A stretch of DNA of 64,000 nt, from assembly GCF_039904985.1 (NCBI RefSeq), contig NZ_CP157005.1:1984001-2048000 (forward strand). Reading direction: 5' to 3'. This document shows, in pieces, positions 17,404 through 26,398 of the stretch. The stretch is from Methylomonas sp. AM2-LC. Lineage in GTDB: Bacteria > Pseudomonadota > Gammaproteobacteria > Methylococcales > Methylomonadaceae. Numbering within the stretch: the first letter of the stretch is position 1; each line of letters begins with the position of its first letter. The notes beneath the pieces are model-generated. The model was not told the origin of the DNA. It ran no database searches and was given only the letters and a program-made list of their open reading frames with translations. The position numbers were made by a program, and so were the translations under genes.

Positions 17404-18957
17404 CTACGGTAAAAAATGCATCTGCAATAAATCCGCAAAAGGCACATTGGCAGTGTTTTCATTTTTACCCTGATCCACACCGGGCAAGGTCAGATAATCA
17501 GACCATTTAATCTGATCACCAATGTCGTCACTACTGGGTAGCATGTTTAAATTCCAACTGCCGCCCAATGCCGTGGTCAATTGTACTGCCGCATTCAGGC
17601 GCTGACCTTGCAATTGCACAGCGGTAACCCGATTCGTTAATGCGGTAGCCTGCGCAGTCATTACATTAATATAGCTGATGGTACCAGCCTTGTATTGATT
17701 AATCGTTAAAGCCAAGGCTTGGTTGGCGGCATCAACCGCACGCTTTTGTACATCTGCTTCTTCTTCCAAGATGCGTAAGGCGGCCAGATTATCTTCAACC
17801 TGTTGAAATGCAGTTAAAACGGTTTGCCGATAATTAGCAACGGTGGCATCGAAATTGTTGATAGCCATTTTATACTGGGCATTTTTCGCGCCGCCATCAA
17901 AGAGTGTCATGGCTCCGGAAGCAGGACCTAAAGCCCAGTAATTTTTGGCTAGTGTATAAAAAGTATTAATATTTAATAAACTGCTTTGATAACCATCAGA
18001 TATGCTCAGATTTAAATTAGGGTAATATGCGGCTTTAGCTGCACCGATTAACGCATTCGCAGCCGCCATTTTACGTTCAGCGGAAGCAATATCCGGTCTT
18101 CTTTCCAGTAATTCAGAGGGAAGTTTTAAAGGAATGGCCGGTGGTTGAGCATCCAACGGAGCCACTTCCAAATTCAATTCCTGTGGGGCTTTCCCAATCA
18201 AAACCGCAATCGCATGTTCATATTGCGCGCGTTGCACGCCTAGATTGATTGCCTGGGCGCGTACCGATTCCGTTTGTGCCAAAGCCTGTTCTACATCACT
18301 TTTTGCCGCCACACCCACTGCATAGCGGTTACGAGTAATCTCCAGCGTTTTAGTGTAACTGGCTACAGTTTCATCCAGTAACACTTTTTCGGCATCCAGC
18401 ATTTTAAGCTGAAAGTAATCTGCGGCTAAAGTGGTTTGTATAGAGAGCTGTAAAGCCTGCATGGTGGCGGCACTGGCCTGTGCTGCATTAACATCAGATT
18501 CGATTTGGCGACGAACATTACCCCATAAGTCCGGTTGCCAGGTAGCCGATAAACCATTGTTGATCAGGTTTCTAACCCCGGCTGGTGCAATACTGGTACC
18601 ACTGGCGGCTACAAAGCGGTTAAACGAACCCGTACCCGTACCGGTTGGAAATAATTGCGCTTCCGCGCTTAATACCAAATGTACTGCTTGTTGGTATTGC
18701 GCTTCCGCCTGAATTAAGGACTGATTAGCCTTGGCAACTTGTGCCTCCAGTTCATTCAAGCGTGGGTCGTTGAATATTTCCCACCAATTTCCAATCACTA
18801 CGTTATCGCGTGGTTCGGTTTGCTTCCAACCCTTTACCTCTTTAAATTCTTTCGGCAGATTGACATCGGGCCGCACATAGTCAGGCCCCATCATACAAGC
18901 TGTCAACTGCGTGCTAAGCAAGGTATACAACAGCGGACGTTTTAAGCAAAATATCAT
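17404..18957 (-). CDS. NodT-family outer-membrane efflux lipoprotein
   Basis: This encodes 517 residues. A signal sequence ends in a lipobox (LTAC, Cys21), so the protein is lipid-anchored in the outer membrane. The sequence then shows the two repeated OEP domains of TolC-like channels: ADYFQLKMLDAEKVLL in the first half and QQVEDNLAALRILEEEA in the second, with long helical heptads between. It would form the trimeric outer-membrane channel of an RND or MFS efflux tripartite pump. No inner-membrane pump or adaptor gene is adjacent. The nearest adaptor is at 25341-26351, so pairing is uncertain. Length is a little above the family's usual 460-500 because of an extended C-terminus. No strong ribosome-binding site is visible at the chosen ATG. 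Confidence 0.9.
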   Translation of the reverse strand: MIFCLKRPLLYTLLSTQLTACMMGPDYVRPDVNLPKEFKEVKGWKQTEPRDNVVIGNWWEIFNDPRLNELEAQVAKANQSLIQAEAQYQQAVHLVLSAEAQLFPTGTGTGSFNRFVAASGTSIAPAGVRNLINNGLSATWQPDLWGNVRRQIESDVNAAQASAATMQALQLSIQTTLAADYFQLKMLDAEKVLLDETVASYTKTLEITRNRYAVGVAAKSDVEQALAQTESVRAQAINLGVQRAQYEHAIAVLIGKAPQELNLEVAPLDAQPPAIPLKLPSELLERRPDIASAERKMAAANALIGAAKAAYYPNLNLSISDGYQSSLLNINTFYTLAKNYWALGPASGAMTLFDGGAKNAQYKMAINNFDATVANYRQTVLTAFQQVEDNLAALRILEEEADVQKRAVDAANQALALTINQYKAGTISYINVMTAQATALTNRVTAVQLQGQRLNAAVQLTTALGGSWNLNMLPSSDDIGDQIKWSDYLTLPGVDQGKNENTANVPFADLLQMHFLP

Positions 18958-19184
18958 GCAAAATTATAATGGTTTATGCGCTAGGCAAGCGGTAGGGTTA
19001 AAAATGCGCTTATAAATGACTATGCAGAAACGATACATATATCAATAAACGATAGCGTTGTGGACAAAATCAGCATTTGACTAAAAATCAGGCCATCAAT
19101 AATAGGCATGTTCAAGGTGGTTATCATAATAGGGCATTAGTGTAGCTAGTCAGCCGGATACAAAGCAGTATGGGTTTCTAAATC

Positions 19185-19475
19185 TTGTTCCCGTTAAGTA
19201 AAGAATACAAAGTCTATCATCATTATGGCATTTATTTTGACGATGCTGATTTTCAGAATGTCCCCATTTTTGTGGCAACACAGTTTACAGCAAGTGCTAG
19301 GTATCAATTCATGCTACGACAGATTTCCGAGTGTTTTGTTCCAGAAGCCAAGCTGTATATCAGCATAATTTATGCTGCTGAGCGTCTGAGAAAAAGTATA
19401 GGTCTAGATTGTGTAAATAGTATGCAAGTGATTGATTATTTTCTGAATAACCAGTTAGTATTCAAGTTTTTGTAG
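19185..19475 (+). CDS. Uncertain small ORF
   Basis: A TTG-started frame of 96 codons lies in an otherwise empty stretch (18958-19955). It is not similar to anything I recognise, has no ribosome-binding site, and its only support is the open length and a normal-looking amino-acid mix. An ATG further in (near 19224) would give a shorter product. It could be chance. The remainder of this stretch holds a degenerate copy of a common intergenic repeat (GTAGGATGCGGTGAGGCACG near 19645) and a short direct repeat of TATCAGCTGTAAAAG near 19688-19717. Confidence 0.25.
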   Translation: MFPLSKEYKVYHHYGIYFDDADFQNVPIFVATQFTASARYQFMLRQISECFVPEAKLYISIIYAAERLRKSIGLDCVNSMQVIDYFLNNQLVFKFL

Positions 19476-19955
19476 CCATATTAAGGGTTGCACATGCCTT
19501 AGTGTAAAAGTCCAAAATGAAGCAGAAAACTTAGGATCGTAGGTGTAATGAGCAACTTGCACTGGTAAGAAAGTTAGGTTTGATTACGCTTTGCTAGATG
19601 CGCTGAGTATTGCGTTATCAGTTTGGGTGTTGATTGACTAGTAGTGTAGGATGCGGTGAGGCACGAACCGCATCATGATGACTTGCTTATCAGCTGTAAA
19701 AGTATCAGCTGTAAAAGTCCAAACCAAATCTGATATTTAAGTTTTCATGCTCAGATCAGATTGGACAATGACTGACAAAGTTCGGCCATTACCTGCCTGT
19801 TGGAGTGAATTTCTGAATGGACGGTTAATGCTGGAAATTGCTCATATAACGGTCATGTTCAGGCGTGGTTGGAAACGATGTGCAGTTTGCAGAGCAAGGG
19901 GGCTCAGCGGGTCAGACGTCGCTTGCAACGATTGTGTGGCAACTACACCCTATTA

Positions 19956-20687
19956 TTAATCACCGTGTAACAGCTGATAGATGGTTCCCCCCAAGGCATC
20001 CTGAAATTCCCGACCGCCTTCTTTCACATTCTTCACGCTCTGATCAATGGTTCCGCCTAGCGTTTCGTTCCACTTTTTGGCACTTTCCCGGATATTTTCT
20101 TTGGACTGATGCAATGTGTCGCCAATGTTGTTCTTGATTCGAGCGACTACTTCTTCGGCGCTCGGAACCTCCATGCCACAAACCTTTGACTCATCAACCC
20201 TCTCGTTTGCTTCGTCCAGAGAATCCAGAATTTCGTTCACGTCACGAACGGTATCGCAACCATCATTAACATCCATCGCAGTATCGGCGACAACGAAAGC
20301 AATACCAATGTATGGTGTAGCCTCTGCGACCATGTCAGCCACATCAACCGCGACATTTCGCGCGGTGCGTTTGGCAATTCTCTTAGAAACGGCTCGAGCA
20401 TTCTTGACCTTCGCCCGATATCGCTCACGTTCAGCGAACATCTTCTCATTATTCTCACGTAGGCTTTTGTTTTCCGCTTCTAGCATCTTTTGTTTTCGAC
20501 TCGGACTGCCTTCCAGCAGGCTTCCTAATGGTAGCTTAGAAACGAGACTTGACGCCACTGAAAAGAAAGCGGAGTTGGTAAGCAGAAGAACATTTGATGC
20601 AAATAAGGCAACGATAAAAATTACTAGAAGACCATTCCGTAGAGCACCAAATGTCGCACCTACCAGTTGGATTAAATGGTTCATCAT
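19956..20687 (-). CDS. Membrane-anchored coiled-coil protein encoded by an integron cassette
   Basis: This encodes 243 residues. I chose the ATG at 20687 (MMNHLIQLV) because it lies three bases after the attC R' box GTTGGAC. The longer TTG-type start lies within the box. One membrane helix near residues 17-45 is followed by a basic coiled-coil segment (KMLEAENKSLRENNEKM), a second hydrophobic patch (ATPYIGIAFVVADTAMDV), an Asp-rich stretch (DVNDGCDTVRDVNEILD) and an amphipathic tail with two similar segments (KKWNETLGGTIDQSVKNVKE and GREFQDALGGTIYQ). No enzyme motif is visible. The helix-plus-coil design and cassette location suggest an accessory envelope protein. No attC was found after its stop. 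Confidence 0.72.
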   Translation of the reverse strand: MMNHLIQLVGATFGALRNGLLVIFIVALFASNVLLLTNSAFFSVASSLVSKLPLGSLLEGSPSRKQKMLEAENKSLRENNEKMFAERERYRAKVKNARAVSKRIAKRTARNVAVDVADMVAEATPYIGIAFVVADTAMDVNDGCDTVRDVNEILDSLDEANERVDESKVCGMEVPSAEEVVARIKNNIGDTLHQSKENIRESAKKWNETLGGTIDQSVKNVKEGGREFQDALGGTIYQLLHGD

Positions 20688-20690
20688 GCC

Positions 20691-20750
20691 GTCCAACATA
20701 AAAGATTAGTTGTGCCGTTTTTTGGCGTCGGCTGGAGCGCTTTGTTAATG
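20691..20750 (-). mobile_element. Integron attC site (60 bp) between two minus-strand cassette genes
   Basis: Read on the minus strand, the site runs from R'' CATTAAC, which overlaps the TAA stop of the gene at 20745-21758, through GCTCCAGCCGACGCC and the partly complementary GGCACAACTAATC, to R' GTTGGAC, three bases before the next gene's ATG. Overlap of R'' with the upstream stop and R' with the downstream start is the diagnostic arrangement of consecutive cassettes. The inner stem is imperfect. The 60-bp length is the classical size. Confidence 0.75.
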
Positions 20751-21758
20751 TTTGCTTTCTCGATCATCTAAGTTCTCTATCAGCACATCGCATGATGAAT
20801 AAAAGTAGCTAGATTGGCTGGATTTCATAATGGCCGAGTAGGCATTCTTAGGTTTTTCGTTTTTCGCGAACTCGAATTTGAATTGCAACGAATGATACAG
20901 CTGTTCATCCAAATACAGTTGCATGGGCGGATGTATTCTTGATTTAATTGCCGCTTTCGCAGAACTTTCGATAGCAAGAAGCTCAGCGAATGGCACACCC
21001 AAACTATTTAAACAAATATGATTTTTACTTTTTGATATGTGTAACAAGGGTTCGCCATAGTACTCATTACCACCCTGCGTAAGTACTGCATAAATCGGCA
21101 GACCAAGTACTTCTTGGTAAATACGATCAAGCTCTTTTATTACATAGAGTATTTTTTCAGGTCTGTATGAGCATTTAATGCCCTTGTGAAAATATCCAAC
21201 ATCCCAATTGGTTTTCAGTATCAAACTGTCAGCAAACGAAATGAAAGCTATTTCGCTTTCATTGTCTGCAAGCTCATCTATTCTGGTTCTTAGCTCTATT
21301 AGCTTATCTTTATTAAGGGTATTATCTCTTATCGCATTTTTTACACCGATAGCGTCAACCAGCGCAAATACAGAATACTCCCGCAGATGAAGCTGCTCCA
21401 ACCATTTATGTTCAACAAATATATAAGGCTTAATATCGTACTGCCAGCAGCCCACACAAACTTTGATTTTGTCTTTGGGGAGGGTTATTGAAACCTCATG
21501 AAACCGTGTGAATGTATTGGGATACCAAGACAGATCAAGAGAGTTGCTGTTTATTTTTCTGACGGCAACTGGGCTTACATAGCCGACCTCATAAGGGTTG
21601 CATTCTTCTCTCCGAAGCATCTTTCTAAGCGCCACATCAAACTCATTCATGTAGATTTCGCTCATTAGAAAGCAATCTCTATCAAGAGGAATTTCTTCAA
21701 AAGGGTATTTATCTATGTCGCTATCTTCAAACAATACTAATATCTCCAACAAGAACAT
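20745..21758 (-). CDS. Integron-cassette protein, possibly with a degenerate nucleotidyl-cyclase-like fold
   Basis: This encodes about 337 residues of unknown function. The start is uncertain: ATG at 21758, with a TTG at 21764 and another about 33 bases inside the frame, after a weak R'-like GTTGGAG. Three segments are spaced as in class III cyclase-like domains: FALVDAIGVKNAI (metal-site strand and turn), IAFISFADSLILKTNW (second metal-site hairpin), and later LPIYAVLTQGG followed by LNSLGVPFAELLAIESSAKA, resembling the G-x-x-x-x-A-x-x-x-E helix of these folds. The usual catalytic residues are not all evident, so activity is doubtful. The stop overlaps attC R''. No membrane segment or signal peptide is visible. 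Confidence 0.7.
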   Translation of the reverse strand: MFLLEILVLFEDSDIDKYPFEEIPLDRDCFLMSEIYMNEFDVALRKMLRREECNPYEVGYVSPVAVRKINSNSLDLSWYPNTFTRFHEVSITLPKDKIKVCVGCWQYDIKPYIFVEHKWLEQLHLREYSVFALVDAIGVKNAIRDNTLNKDKLIELRTRIDELADNESEIAFISFADSLILKTNWDVGYFHKGIKCSYRPEKILYVIKELDRIYQEVLGLPIYAVLTQGGNEYYGEPLLHISKSKNHICLNSLGVPFAELLAIESSAKAAIKSRIHPPMQLYLDEQLYHSLQFKFEFAKNEKPKNAYSAIMKSSQSSYFYSSCDVLIENLDDRESKH

Positions 21759-21764
21759 TAACAA

Positions 21765-22106
21765 TTTATTTAACTGTTAACAGTATATCTACCTAAAAAT
21801 GTTCTTTGACATGCTAATTTATTGATTAGCTGAGAACTTTGCCTTCTGTTCTGTAAATCATCGCTGTCCGTTGATTATGTCTGGTAATGATGCAGTTGCT
21901 GTCATTGAATCAGATTAGGCATTAGACAGCAATGGGTCGAACCTTGTCTTTCATTGTACGATTAGATTGCAACTGGTTTTCTACATTGTCATATTTAATT
22001 CTGACTTTTACACAATGCGTCTCGTACTGCACCACATCCACGTAATTGAATTAAAATTAATTAAATGCTATTCAGGACGAACTTTACCAGTCATTGTCCA
22101 GTCACC
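21765..22106. other. AT-rich gap without a recognised gene
   Basis: No ORF with a ribosome-binding site or recognisable product was seen here. A CTGTTAACAG palindrome lies just upstream of the 20745-21758 cassette gene (near 21773-21782) and could be part of its promoter or of a decayed attC boundary. I did not find a complete attC site. Confidence 0.4.
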
Positions 22107-22598
22107 TTAATGCTTGTTTTTTCTGTGCTGATGCGTCTGTTTGCCAGACGTTTTGCCGCTATGTGGCTGAGCTTTATGATGTCGCTTATGCGGAGCGGAC
22201 GATTTTTTAGGTAAATTGCCGGGTTCAACTACAGAGTCGCTAGCCTGTGTTTGCTCGGTTTTCTGCTCCGTTGTAGCCGCATTGTCTTCTGCCAAAGCCG
22301 TGCTGGTGTGAGAGTCCGCGCTGTCCTCAAGCGGGGGTTTCTCACAATCAGGCAGGACTTCGCCCTCAGGGCTACAAATAACCCGATAAGTAATTCTATG
22401 CTGATTGTTGGGGGCAGGGGCTATTTTATCGGCAGTCGGTTGTTCCGTCTCATCAGAAATTTTGCCCAATAATTCCGCTTTCACTGGCAGTGTAAGGCAG
22501 GCAAGCCATAGTCCAAACAATAGTTGCTTAACAACTAAAGTTTGTTTTTTGGCGAGTTTATTTTTCGCACTTAACGCAAAATTAAACAGTGGGTACAT
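22107..22598 (-). CDS. Exported hypothetical protein with His/Lys-rich tail
   Basis: This encodes 163 residues. The ATG at 22598 overlaps the mazG stop by one base (TGATG), which indicates translational coupling and decides the start. An N-terminal signal-like helix (QLLFGLWLACLTLPVKA) is followed by a short ordered-looking segment with two Cys (YRVICSPEGEVLPDCEKP), then a low-complexity acidic/Thr region, and a C-terminal tail rich in His, Lys and Ser (HKRHHKAQPHS). It is probably periplasmic. The His-rich tail may bind metal or envelope polyanions. No family is recognised. Confidence 0.65.
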   Translation of the reverse strand: MYPLFNFALSAKNKLAKKQTLVVKQLLFGLWLACLTLPVKAELLGKISDETEQPTADKIAPAPNNQHRITYRVICSPEGEVLPDCEKPPLEDSADSHTSTALAEDNAATTEQKTEQTQASDSVVEPGNLPKKSSAPHKRHHKAQPHSGKTSGKQTHQHRKNKH

Positions 22599-23401
22599 CA
22601 GACAGATTTCTCGGTTTGTTTGGCCTGATTCCATAAACCATCCAATTCATGCAATTCACAATCGCGCAAGGTGCGTCCAGAAGCGGCAATCTGCTGCTCT
22701 ATATAATTAAAGCGGCGGGTAAATTTTTTGGTAGCCGCTTTCAGAGCCAGTTCTGGATTGACATGCAGATGTCTGGCTAGATTAACAGCCACCAGTAATA
22801 AGTCGCCAACCTCTTCATGTATATGGGCCTGATCGCCAGATTGCCAGGCTTCGTGTACTTCTTGTAATTCTTCTTTAACCTTATCAAAAACCGGTTCAAT
22901 TACTGGCCAGTCAAAGCCATGGCTGGCGGCACGGTTTTGGATTTTTTCGCACTGTACCAAGGCTGGCAAATTGTTAGCTACGCCAGCAAGTACGCTTTCA
23001 GCTTCTGCTTGTGGATTTTTTAACTGCCGTTCCTGCGCTTTGGCCGCTTCCCAAGCCTGCTGGCGCTGGGTATCGTTGTCGTACTGCACGTCAGCAAACA
23101 CATGCGGATGGCGACTGATCAATTTTTCGGAGATGGCCGCCGCTACCTGTTCAAAATCAAACAAGCCACGTTCCTGGGCAATCTGAGAGTGAAACACCAC
23201 TTGCAATAATAAATCGCCTAATTCGAAGCGTAAGTCTGCAAAATCATTACGTTCTATGGCATCAGCAACTTCATAGGCTTCTTCAATGGTATACGGTATC
23301 AGGCTATGAAAATCCTGCTTGATATCCCACGCACAACCCGTTTGCGGATCCCGCAAACGGGCCATTAAAGCCAATAAAGTCTGGGTGTTGCTTAAACTCA
23401 A
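22598..23401 (-). CDS. mazG: MazG nucleoside triphosphate pyrophosphohydrolase
   Basis: This encodes 267 residues, the normal length of the two-domain MazG protein. It hydrolyses (d)NTPs, including non-canonical ones and ppGpp-related pools, to NMP and pyrophosphate in the cytosol. The N-terminal domain starts with LMARLRDPQTGCAWD and the metal-binding EEAYE motif follows, with a second ELGDLLLQVVFH helix. A second MazG repeat is seen at EELQEVHEAW and EEVGDLLLVAVN. The start is a TTG at 23401 that overlaps the TGA of the upstream kinase gene by four bases, so the two are translationally coupled. The downstream exported protein gene is coupled in the same way. Confidence 0.95.
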   Translation of the reverse strand: MSLSNTQTLLALMARLRDPQTGCAWDIKQDFHSLIPYTIEEAYEVADAIERNDFADLRFELGDLLLQVVFHSQIAQERGLFDFEQVAAAISEKLISRHPHVFADVQYDNDTQRQQAWEAAKAQERQLKNPQAEAESVLAGVANNLPALVQCEKIQNRAASHGFDWPVIEPVFDKVKEELQEVHEAWQSGDQAHIHEEVGDLLLVAVNLARHLHVNPELALKAATKKFTRRFNYIEQQIAASGRTLRDCELHELDGLWNQAKQTEKSV

Positions 23402-24330
23402 AATGTAGAACCAAAACTTTGTTGATAACGCTGTTTAAATTCCGTCATGGTGAACGTGTGATTCTGGGTGCCAGCATGCTCGATTTTAATCGAACCCAAT
23501 AAAGAAGCGATACGTCCGGTAATTTCCCAGTCATAATCATTCATTAATCCATACAGCAAGCCAGCCCGATAAGCATCGCCACAGCCGGTAGGATCAACAA
23601 TTTGCGCAGGTGCCACAGCCGGTATATCAATACACCCACCCTGAGTATAAATTTGCGAACCATGACTACCCAAGGTAATAATCAAGGCATCCACTTTTTC
23701 AGCAATTTGTTCCAGCGTCAATCCGGTACGGTCTTGTAACAATTCGGATTCGTAATCATTAAACGTGGCGTAATTAGCCAAATCCAGAAAATGTAACAAT
23801 TCCTCGCCGTTAAACATCGGCATACCCTGGCCGGGATCAAAAATAAACGGAATACCCAGTTCGGCAAATTGCTCCGCATGTTCTTGCATACCTTGTTTTC
23901 CATCTGGCGAAACAATGCCGATACCAATTTCCGAATCGACAGGTACAGAATTCAGATGAGAGAAGTTCATGGCTCCCGGATGGAAAGCGTTAATTTGATT
24001 ATCGTCCACATCGGTGGTGATATAGGCTTGTCCGGTGTAGTGATCGTCCAGGACTTTGATATAGCGGCTGGCTATGCGGTGCTGGCTAAGCCAATGCGCA
24101 TAAGGTTCAAAATCATGGCCCACAGTCGCCATAATGAACGGTTCTTCTTTCAACAGTTTTAAATTATAGGCAATATTACCGGCACAGCCACCATATTCTC
24201 TGCGGATGGCAGGTACCAGAAATGAAACATTAAGAATATGCAGCTTGTCAGGCAATATGTGGTTTTTGAATTTGTCATGAAACACCATGATGGTGTCATA
24301 GGCCATAGAGCCGCAAATTAATGCATTCAT
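23398..24330 (-). CDS. PfkB-family carbohydrate kinase (adenosine/ribokinase type)
   Basis: This encodes 310 residues. The ATG at 24330 (MNALICGSMAYDTIM) is chosen because a GGAAAAG site precedes it. The GGCAGNIAYNLKLL segment is the PfkB signature 1 and DPTGCGDAYRAGLLYGL is signature 2 with the anion hole and catalytic Asp. This family phosphorylates sugars or nucleosides with ATP in the cytosol. The glycine-rich first motif and overall pattern are closest to the adenosine-kinase-like subgroup, but the substrate cannot be fixed from sequence alone. The gene overlaps mazG by four bases and lies 11 bases after dgkA, forming a run dgkA-pfkB-mazG-22107, perhaps from the gcvH promoter. Confidence 0.9.
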   Translation of the reverse strand: MNALICGSMAYDTIMVFHDKFKNHILPDKLHILNVSFLVPAIRREYGGCAGNIAYNLKLLKEEPFIMATVGHDFEPYAHWLSQHRIASRYIKVLDDHYTGQAYITTDVDDNQINAFHPGAMNFSHLNSVPVDSEIGIGIVSPDGKQGMQEHAEQFAELGIPFIFDPGQGMPMFNGEELLHFLDLANYATFNDYESELLQDRTGLTLEQIAEKVDALIITLGSHGSQIYTQGGCIDIPAVAPAQIVDPTGCGDAYRAGLLYGLMNDYDWEITGRIASLLGSIKIEHAGTQNHTFTMTEFKQRYQQSFGSTF

Positions 24331-24341
24331 ACTTTTCCTTC

Positions 24342-24701
24342 TTACAATAAAATTAAAGCCCAGGTAATGCCAGCCCAAAATAACGATAGCATGACAGCCG
24401 CTGAACCGATGTCTTTGGCCCGCCCAGACAACTCATGATGTTCAAACCCAACGCGGTCGACAACAGCTTCCACTGCGGAGTTTAATAGTTCGACCAGTAG
24501 CACCAGAACCACACTACCAATTAACAATACTTTTTCAATATTGTCGGCTCCCAGCCATAAGGCCAGTGGCGTGGTTACTACAAATAACATGACTTCCTGA
24601 CGGAAAGCTTCCTCGTGTTGCCAAGTGGCTTTGAAGCCAGCGATAGAAAAAAAACACGCATTAACTAAGCGTTTAAAGCCTTTTGCATTTTGGTTTGCCA
24701 T
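24342..24701 (-). CDS. dgkA: Diacylglycerol kinase
   Basis: This encodes 119 residues with three membrane helices, the standard size of bacterial DgkA. It phosphorylates diacylglycerol, recycling it to phosphatidic acid at the inner membrane. The family motif is present as ELLNSAVEAVVDR followed by HELSGRAKDIGSAAV, and EEAFRQEV precedes the second helix. The ATG at 24701 (MANQNAKG) is chosen because GAGGATAT lies just upstream. A longer frame from 24722 overlaps the gcvH end and lacks a site. It lies directly downstream of gcvH in the same orientation. Confidence 0.95.
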   Translation of the reverse strand: MANQNAKGFKRLVNACFFSIAGFKATWQHEEAFRQEVMLFVVTTPLALWLGADNIEKVLLIGSVVLVLLVELLNSAVEAVVDRVGFEHHELSGRAKDIGSAAVMLSLFWAGITWALILL

Positions 24702-24711
24702 TATATATCCT

Positions 24712-25095
24712 CTATTGTCCAATCATCTGCTGGTAAGCGTCAACATTCATCAGTTGTGCAAGTTCGTCGGGATTATCCGCTTTAATACAAAACAACCAGT
24801 TTGCAAACGCATTTTCGTTCACCAGTTCAGGTTCGTCTTGTACGGCACTATTGATGGCGATGACAGTTCCGCTGACCGGGCTGAATAAATCAGAGGCGGT
24901 TTTTACAGATTCTACCACAGCTATATGCTCCTGATAGGCCACCTTACGACCAATCTCAGGTAGATCAATAAACATAATGTCACCCAGCTCAGACTGTGCA
25001 AAATCGGTAATGCCAACTCTCACTATCTGCTCATCTTCCAATTTTGCCCATTCGTGCGTTTGTGCAAATTTTAAATTCTCCAACATATCAACCAT
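24712..25095 (-). CDS. gcvH: Glycine cleavage system H protein
   Basis: This encodes 127 residues, the usual GcvH length. The lipoyl-bearing Lys65 sits in VESVKTASDL, the conserved ES-V-K-A/T-A-S context, with LGDIMFIDLPE before and SPVSGTVIAINSAV after. It shuttles the aminomethyl group of glycine between the P, T and L proteins in the cytosol. The other gcv genes are not adjacent. In methylotrophs such proteins serve glycine/serine C1 interconversion. The start is fixed by an AGGAG site six bases upstream of the ATG at 25095. Confidence 0.96.
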   Translation of the reverse strand: MVDMLENLKFAQTHEWAKLEDEQIVRVGITDFAQSELGDIMFIDLPEIGRKVAYQEHIAVVESVKTASDLFSPVSGTVIAINSAVQDEPELVNENAFANWLFCIKADNPDELAQLMNVDAYQQMIGQ

Positions 25096-25272
25096 CCTTA
25101 ACTCCTCTTGATTTCAATAGTGTGTTTGTTGCATTGAATCGCTACCTGTTACTCGTTCAGGTTTTACGCCTGTTGCTACGTACCGTTTTATGCCAGTAGT
25201 CTACCAAACTTAGCATAAGGAGATGACAGTTCGAGATCAACTGCTTTTGCCCTGCTCACTGGTGGACATAAC

Positions 25273-25294
25273 AAAAAAAAACCGTGAGCGGTTT
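25273..25294 (-). terminator. Rho-independent terminator-like hairpin, minus orientation
   Basis: AAACCG-TGAG-CGGTTT forms a six-base-pair stem. Read on the minus strand it is followed by a run of nine T. It would stop leftward transcription entering the gcvH promoter region from behind the RND adaptor gene. Confidence 0.55.
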
Positions 25295-25340
25295 CGTTCT
25301 TTATAATCCGCAGTTAAATCTTATTTACTCGTCAGTTTAA

Positions 25341-26351
25341 ATGCGCAAATATATAATTATCGCTGTGTTCAGCATTGCTTTGCAAAATAGTTTTGCAGTC
25401 TCTACATGGGCAGCAGATTCACAGCCGGATGCCCCTGCAAACACCGAAGCGCCAGACATGCTTCGATTAGATTTAAAATCCCAACAGCTGGCGGGTATCA
25501 AAACTCAGCCATTGATCTCGGTACAGCAACAAGCTGAATTGACTACCTATGGCCGCGTGCTGAGTCCAGAACCCTTAGTACAGTTACGTCAGCAATATCT
25601 GGCCGCATTGGCACATCAAAATAGCGCCAAAGCCCGCTATAACGAAGCCCATCTCAATCTTAATCGTACCGAAAATCTGCATCAGCAAGACATCGTTTCC
25701 ACCCGGCGATTACAAGAACAGCAAGCACAATGGCAAACTGACAAAGCCAATCTGGATGCAAGTATTGCCCAACAAAACAGCATACTCGACACAAGTCGCC
25801 TGGAATGGGGCGATATTTTAACCGACTGGTTTGTCAGAACAGCGGATAAAACCGCTAGCTCGTTTTTAAATCATACCGCACATTTAATCCAGATTACCCT
25901 GCCAGCTAATCAGCAGTTGCCCGCGTCTGTACAGACAATTGCCGTTGATACACACGGTCAGCGTGCATCCGCCATTAAAGCCACTCTTATTTCCGCTTCG
26001 CCACGCATCGATGCACTGACGCAGGGACAAAATTATTTTTTTAAAGCCACCGGTCGGCAAATGCCTGTCGGCGCCCATATTACCGCCTGGATAGCCAGCG
26101 ACGCACAGCAACTCAGCGGTGTCAGTGTTCCAAAAACAGCGCTGGTGTGGAATATGGGGCAAGCCTATGTGTATATTAAAATCGGCGATCAACAATTCAG
26201 TCGCAGAGCTTTAGTCAGTTACACAGCCGGGGAAAATGATTATTTTGTGACCGGAACGCTTGCTGCTGGCGAAGAAATTGTTACTACCGGCGCACAAACT
26301 TTACTGTCCCAACAATTGAAAGCACAGATACCTGACGAAGATGATGATTGA
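25341..26351 (+). CDS. RND/HlyD-type periplasmic adaptor subunit
   Basis: This encodes 336 residues. A signal peptide (IIAVFSIALQNSFA...AADS) is followed by a segment typical of CusB/CzcB-like adaptors: GIKTQPLISVQQQAELTTYG (start of the beta-barrel), a helical hairpin (YLAALAHQNSAKARYNEAHLNLNRTENLH), a beta-barrel region, and the membrane-proximal end (GVSVPKTALVWNMGQAYVYIK, then GLAAGEEIVTTGAQTLLS-type ending). The adaptor joins an inner-membrane pump to an outer-membrane channel, often for metals. No pump gene is next to it, so the partner is unknown. The lipoyl half-motifs are weak. The start is the first ATG. No clear ribosome-binding site is seen. Confidence 0.82.
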   Translation: MRKYIIIAVFSIALQNSFAVSTWAADSQPDAPANTEAPDMLRLDLKSQQLAGIKTQPLISVQQQAELTTYGRVLSPEPLVQLRQQYLAALAHQNSAKARYNEAHLNLNRTENLHQQDIVSTRRLQEQQAQWQTDKANLDASIAQQNSILDTSRLEWGDILTDWFVRTADKTASSFLNHTAHLIQITLPANQQLPASVQTIAVDTHGQRASAIKATLISASPRIDALTQGQNYFFKATGRQMPVGAHITAWIASDAQQLSGVSVPKTALVWNMGQAYVYIKIGDQQFSRRALVSYTAGENDYFVTGTLAAGEEIVTTGAQTLLSQQLKAQIPDEDDD

Positions 26352-26398
26352 TTCCACTCGCAGGCTAAACACTTAAGCGTAAGTGGCACGCTATAGAT

